Below, one piece after another: positions 7,141-9,417 of a DNA stretch of 9,417 nt (its first letter is position 1; each line of letters starts with the position of its first letter). The notes beneath the pieces were generated by a model. It searched no databases. It had not been told where the DNA came from and saw only the letters and a list, made by a program, of their open reading frames with translations. The stretch is taken from the NCBI GenBank assembly GCA_016302225.1, contig JAEDOB010000071.1, positions 1 to 9,417 on the forward strand, given 5' to 3'. Origin of the DNA: Oscillospiraceae bacterium (lineage in GTDB: Bacteria > Bacillota > Clostridia > Oscillospirales > Ruminococcaceae). The translations under genes and the position numbers were made by a program.

Positions 7141-7175
7141 GACATATGAATTATTATAGTGTATAATAATATGTC
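7141..7175 (-). other. A+T-rich hairpin between aptamer and terminator
   Basis: On the minus strand GACATAT (7175-7169) plus TATTATA (7168-7162) pair with TATAATA (7158-7152) and ATATGTC (7147-7141), around a three-base loop and with a four-base bulge on the 3' side. It begins on the base right after the P1 helix of the aptamer and may stack on it or act as spacer in the expression platform. Confidence 0.6.
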
Positions 7176-7360
7176 GATAGCTCTCCATCAAACGCCGAGT
7201 ATAACTTCGGCGGAAGTATGATGACAATTGCATATCTCTTAAATATGCAACCAGAATTACGGCTTGCCTGACCGTATCCTTCGGCGATATTGCCTTTCGC
7301 ACCCGATTTGACGGCTTGGCTGCCTGTTCGGGGCTACTTTTCTTTATCGCACCTCTATCT
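7176..7360 (-). ncRNA. Lysine riboswitch aptamer (L-box)
   Basis: The minus-strand leader matches the lysine aptamer in order and sequence. AGATAGAGGTGCG opens P1 and P2, followed by AAAAGTAG and a P2 stem CCCGA/TCGGG. Then come GCGAAAGGC and ATCGCCGAAGG in the conserved core. P3 is TACGG/CCGTA; P4 is TTGCATAT/ATATGCAA (7250-7243 with 7235-7228); P5 is CATCA/TGATG (7223-7219 with 7190-7186) plus CGCCGA/TCGGCG (7212-7207 with 7198-7193). GAGAGCTATC closes P1 (GATAG/CTATC). The established mechanism for this class in Firmicutes is that lysine binding stabilises P1 and favours the downstream terminator. It controls asd, GNAT, dapA and dapB. Confidence 0.95.
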
Positions 7361-7370
7361 GATTACACCT

Positions 7371-7399
7371 ATATTATCATCTTTTTCGCTGATTGTCAA
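7371..7399 (-). promoter_or_regulatory. Promoter of the lysine operon
   Basis: A perfect TTGACA (7399-7394), a 17-base spacer and TAATAT (7376-7371) on the minus strand. Transcription would start near 7364, just before the first base of the lysine aptamer, which fits a riboswitch leader precisely. Confidence 0.92.
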
Positions 7400-7606
7400 G
7401 GGGTAATAATTACTTTTTTTGAAATATTTTTTTACGGCGGGGAGAACGGGACTAAAGAAAGGCGTCAGGCGGGAGGGAAGGCGGAAGATTTTGTCTATGC
7501 TATGGGCAGCAAAGCTCAGTTACATTTACAAAAAAAGGCTGCGGCTGCGCACAAGGCTGCATATCCCACAAAGGTAAAATCTCAAAAAATGAAAGGATAA
7601 ACATAA
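7400..7606. other. Intergenic stretch upstream of queA with no recognised element
   Basis: Between the lysine-operon promoter and queA the plus strand has a T-rich part (7411-7433), a purine-rich part (about 7440-7490) and GCTGC-rich sequence (about 7536-7560). I could not find a -35/-10 pair of good quality for queA, nor a riboswitch or convincing hairpin, although queA must be transcribed from here or from within the divergent region. The ribosome site AAAGGA is at 7592-7597. Confidence 0.5.
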
Positions 7607-8632
7607 ATGAAAAAATCTGATTTTTACTATGACCTGCCCGAGGAGCTGATAGCTCAGACTCCCGTTGAACCGAGAAATGCGTCACGGCTCATGTGCGTTG
7701 ACAGAAAAAGCGGTGAGATAGAACACGCACATTTTTATAATCTATGCGAAAAGCTTAAAAAAGGTGACCTGCTGGTGCTGAATGATTCGAGGGTGCTGCC
7801 TGCCCGTCTTTACGGCGAAAAGGAGGGCACGGGCTCGTTTATTGAGTTCCTGCTTTTGGAGCAGAAGGGGGACAAGCTTTGGGAAATTCTTGTCCGTCCG
7901 GGAAAAAAGGCAAAGCCCGGGACACGCTTTTCCTTCGGCGGCGGAAAGCTTCGTGCGGAGATAATCGACACCGTTGAGGGCGGAAACCGTCTGGCAAAAT
8001 TTGAGTGCGAGGGGAATTTCTTTGCCGTTCTGGAGGAGATAGGTCAGATGCCGCTGCCGCCGTACATTACCCAAAAACTGGAAAATCGTGAGCGTTATCA
8101 GACGGTATATTCAAAGGAGCTTGGTTCTGCCGCTGCGCCTACTGCGGGACTGCATTTCACTCCCGAAATGCTGGACGAAATTCGGGCAATGGGCGTGAAT
8201 ATTGCCTATGTTACGCTGCACGTCGGTTTGGGCACCTTCCGTCCCGTTAAGGAGGACAATGTTCTCGACCATAAGATGCACAGCGAACATTATTGGCTGC
8301 CCGCCGAAACTGCGGAGCTTATCAACAAGACCAAGGCTGAGGGGGGACGTGTTATTGCCGTAGGGACTACCTCCTGCCGTACCCTGGAAAGCGTCGGGAC
8401 CTTCTTCGGTGAGATCTCCGAGAAGAGCGGGTACACGGACATTTTTATATATCCCGGCTACGAGTTCAAGGTCATTGACGGGCTTATCACCAATTTTCAT
8501 CTGCCCGAAAGCACGCTGATTATGCTGGTTTCCGCTTTTATGGGATATGAGAATACCATGAATGCGTACAAGGTGGCTGTTGAGGAGCGTTACAGATTTT
8601 TCAGCTTCGGAGATGCTATGTTTATTTCGTAA
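7607..8632 (+). CDS. queA: S-adenosylmethionine:tRNA ribosyltransferase-isomerase
   Basis: QueA transfers and isomerises the ribosyl part of S-adenosylmethionine onto preQ1 at the wobble base (position 34) of tRNAs with GUN anticodons, giving epoxyqueuosine. The 341-residue cytosolic protein carries the whole family signature: [14 protein letters not shown] (6-19), [60 protein letters not shown] and [19 protein letters not shown] near the C-terminus. Length is normal. AAAGGA ends 9 bases before the ATG. It stands divergent from the lysine operon. Usual partners such as tgt are not in the window. No terminator is seen before the next gene, so readthrough into tyrA is possible. Confidence 0.97.
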   Translation: MKKSDFYYDLPEELIAQTPVEPRNASRLMCVDRKSGEIEHAHFYNLCEKLKKGDLLVLNDSRVLPARLYGEKEGTGSFIEFLLLEQKGDKLWEILVRPGKKAKPGTRFSFGGGKLRAEIIDTVEGGNRLAKFECEGNFFAVLEEIGQMPLPPYITQKLENRERYQTVYSKELGSAAAPTAGLHFTPEMLDEIRAMGVNIAYVTLHVGLGTFRPVKEDNVLDHKMHSEHYWLPAETAELINKTKAEGGRVIAVGTTSCRTLESVGTFFGEISEKSGYTDIFIYPGYEFKVIDGLITNFHLPESTLIMLVSAFMGYENTMNAYKVAVEERYRFFSFGDAMFIS

Positions 8633-8638
8633 AAAATC

Positions 8639-8667
8639 TTGAAATTTGCTTGTGGATATGGTATAAT
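8639..8667 (+). promoter_or_regulatory. Promoter of the prephenate dehydrogenase gene
   Basis: TTGAAA (8639-8644), a 17-base spacer and a perfect TATAAT (8662-8667) lie 40 bases before the start codon. The -35 begins 7 bases after the queA stop. Confidence 0.8.
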
Positions 8668-8691
8668 AACTTAAAGCGTTAAAGCAAATTT
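8642..8691 (+). repeat. Perfect 10-base inverted repeat bracketing the tyrA promoter
   Basis: AAATTTGCTT (8642-8651) and AAGCAAATTT (8682-8691) are exact inverted copies 40 bases apart. The left arm covers the end of the -35 and the start of the spacer; the right arm lies in the untranslated leader, 3 bases before the GGAGG at 8695-8699. It could be a two-site operator, or a hairpin in readthrough RNA from queA. No T run follows, so it is not an intrinsic terminator. Confidence 0.6.
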
Positions 8692-8707
8692 ATCGGAGGC
8701 GTTTGCA

Positions 8708-9417
8708 ATGATAATTACTGTTGTTGGATTGGGACTGATAGGCGGTTCGCTGGCGAAAACCATTAAAAAGCACACCGACCATACCGTTTACGGCGTCGAT
8801 ATAGACAAGGAAACTGTTAATATGGCTGTTTCCCAAGGAGCCATAGACAGCGAAACGGACGATCTGGGGCTGGCGGATATTACCATTGTTGCTCTTTATC
8901 CCGTGGGGACTATCGACTACATAAGGGAGAATGCTTCACGGTTCAAGAAGGGCAGCATCGTCATTGACACCTGCGGTATAAAAAAGGCGATAACCGACGG
9001 TGTAAGCGAGATTCTTGCGGAGAACGGCGTTACCTTTATCGGCGTTCACCCTATGGCGGGACGGGAATTTTCGGGGTTTGCCTATGCCCTTGACAATCTT
9101 TTCGACAATGCAAGCTTTATCATTACGCCGACGGAATATGTTTCCGAAGCAAAGCTTAATTTTCTGACGGATTTTGCCTATTCTATCGGATTTAAGAAGG
9201 TAGTTACCGCAACGCCCAAGGAGCATGACGAGATAATTGCGTTCACCAGCCAGCTTGCTCATGTTGTTTCCAACGGTTACATAAAAAGCCCCACTCATCT
9301 GAAACAGCTGGGTTTCAGTGCGGGTAGTTTCCAAGATCTCACCAGAGTTGCAAAGCTCAACGAGGATATGTGGACGCCTCTTTTTCTCATGAATAAAGAG
9401 CCTCTTTGCTTTGAGAT
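8708..9417 (+). CDS. tyrA: Prephenate dehydrogenase (partial, C-terminus outside window)
   Basis: The enzyme oxidatively decarboxylates prephenate to 4-hydroxyphenylpyruvate in tyrosine synthesis. The 236 codons in the window give the N-terminal dinucleotide fold GLGLIGGS (7-14) with Asp31 at the end of the second strand (GVDID), which favours NAD+. Then come HPMAGRE (114-120), KEHDEIIAFTSQLAH (171-185) with the conserved H-D and the SQLAH motif, and FQDLTRVA (208-215) of the helical domain. The usual catalytic and substrate-binding residues are therefore present. There is no N-terminal chorismate mutase domain. ATG 8708 has GGAGG 8 bases upstream. The frame is open to the window end; a C-terminal ACT domain, if any, cannot be judged. 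Confidence 0.93.
   Translation, partial: MIITVVGLGLIGGSLAKTIKKHTDHTVYGVDIDKETVNMAVSQGAIDSETDDLGLADITIVALYPVGTIDYIRENASRFKKGSIVIDTCGIKKAITDGVSEILAENGVTFIGVHPMAGREFSGFAYALDNLFDNASFIITPTEYVSEAKLNFLTDFAYSIGFKKVVTATPKEHDEIIAFTSQLAHVVSNGYIKSPTHLKQLGFSAGSFQDLTRVAKLNEDMWTPLFLMNKEPLCFE

Noticed and set aside
7078..7302. Open frame of 74 codons on the minus strand upstream of asd
   Set aside because: It lies across the riboswitch aptamer and the attenuator hairpin and resembles no family; the RNA explains this sequence.
7501..7580. GCTGC-rich sequence with an A run (about 7531-7537) suggesting a minus-strand terminator
   Set aside because: The GCTGC copies are direct rather than well-placed inverted repeats, and no gene on the minus strand ends there.
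7316..7600. Open frame of 94 codons on the plus strand ending 6 bases before queA
   Set aside because: It begins inside the lysine aptamer and crosses the divergent lysine-operon promoter. Its composition is low-complexity, and no ribosome site precedes its start or the internal ATG at 7502.

Overview
The window looks like ordinary chromosome of a Gram-positive anaerobe of the Clostridia, most likely Ruminococcus/Oscillospiraceae-like. This is an inference. It rests on the secreted leucine-rich-repeat protein with an EF-hand-type loop, the Na+-pump decarboxylase subunits, the strong GGAGG-type ribosome sites, consensus sigma-A promoters with 17-base spacers, and a lysine riboswitch. No rRNA, tRNA, CRISPR array or mobile element was recognised.

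Layout from left to right. (1) Positions 1-689 (minus) hold the N-terminal part of a secreted leucine-rich-repeat protein with its own promoter. (2) Positions 933-2721 (minus) hold a closed two-gene unit: promoter, an OadG-like small membrane subunit, the OadB-type Na+ pump subunit, then a good intrinsic terminator. (3) Positions 2814-3798 (plus) hold an MscS mechanosensitive channel gene divergent from the pump unit, ending in a hairpin terminator shared with the convergent lysine operon. (4) Positions 3807-7399 (minus) hold the core of the window, a lysine/diaminopimelate operon: strong promoter, L-box lysine riboswitch, intrinsic terminator, then asd, a GNAT acetyltransferase, dapA and dapB. 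(5) Positions 7607-8632 (plus) hold queA (queuosine tRNA modification). (6) Positions 8639-9417 (plus) hold a consensus promoter and a prephenate dehydrogenase gene that runs off the window end.

How the genes work together: Asd, DapA and DapB catalyse three successive steps from aspartyl phosphate to tetrahydrodipicolinate, the route to diaminopimelate and lysine. The riboswitch is placed to shut the operon off when lysine is plentiful. The GNAT gene overlaps asd by one base and is therefore under the same control; its SSAT/thialysine-acetyltransferase-like motifs hint at a lysine- or polyamine-like substrate. OadB with OadG would form the membrane part of a biotin-dependent Na+ pump, but the carboxyltransferase and biotin-carrier genes are not in this transcription unit.

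I see no wholly new system. The points most worth a second look are the riboswitch expression platform with a 10-base alternative pairing, the acetyltransferase inside the lysine regulon, the stand-alone OadG-OadB pair, and a 10-base inverted repeat bracketing the prephenate dehydrogenase promoter.
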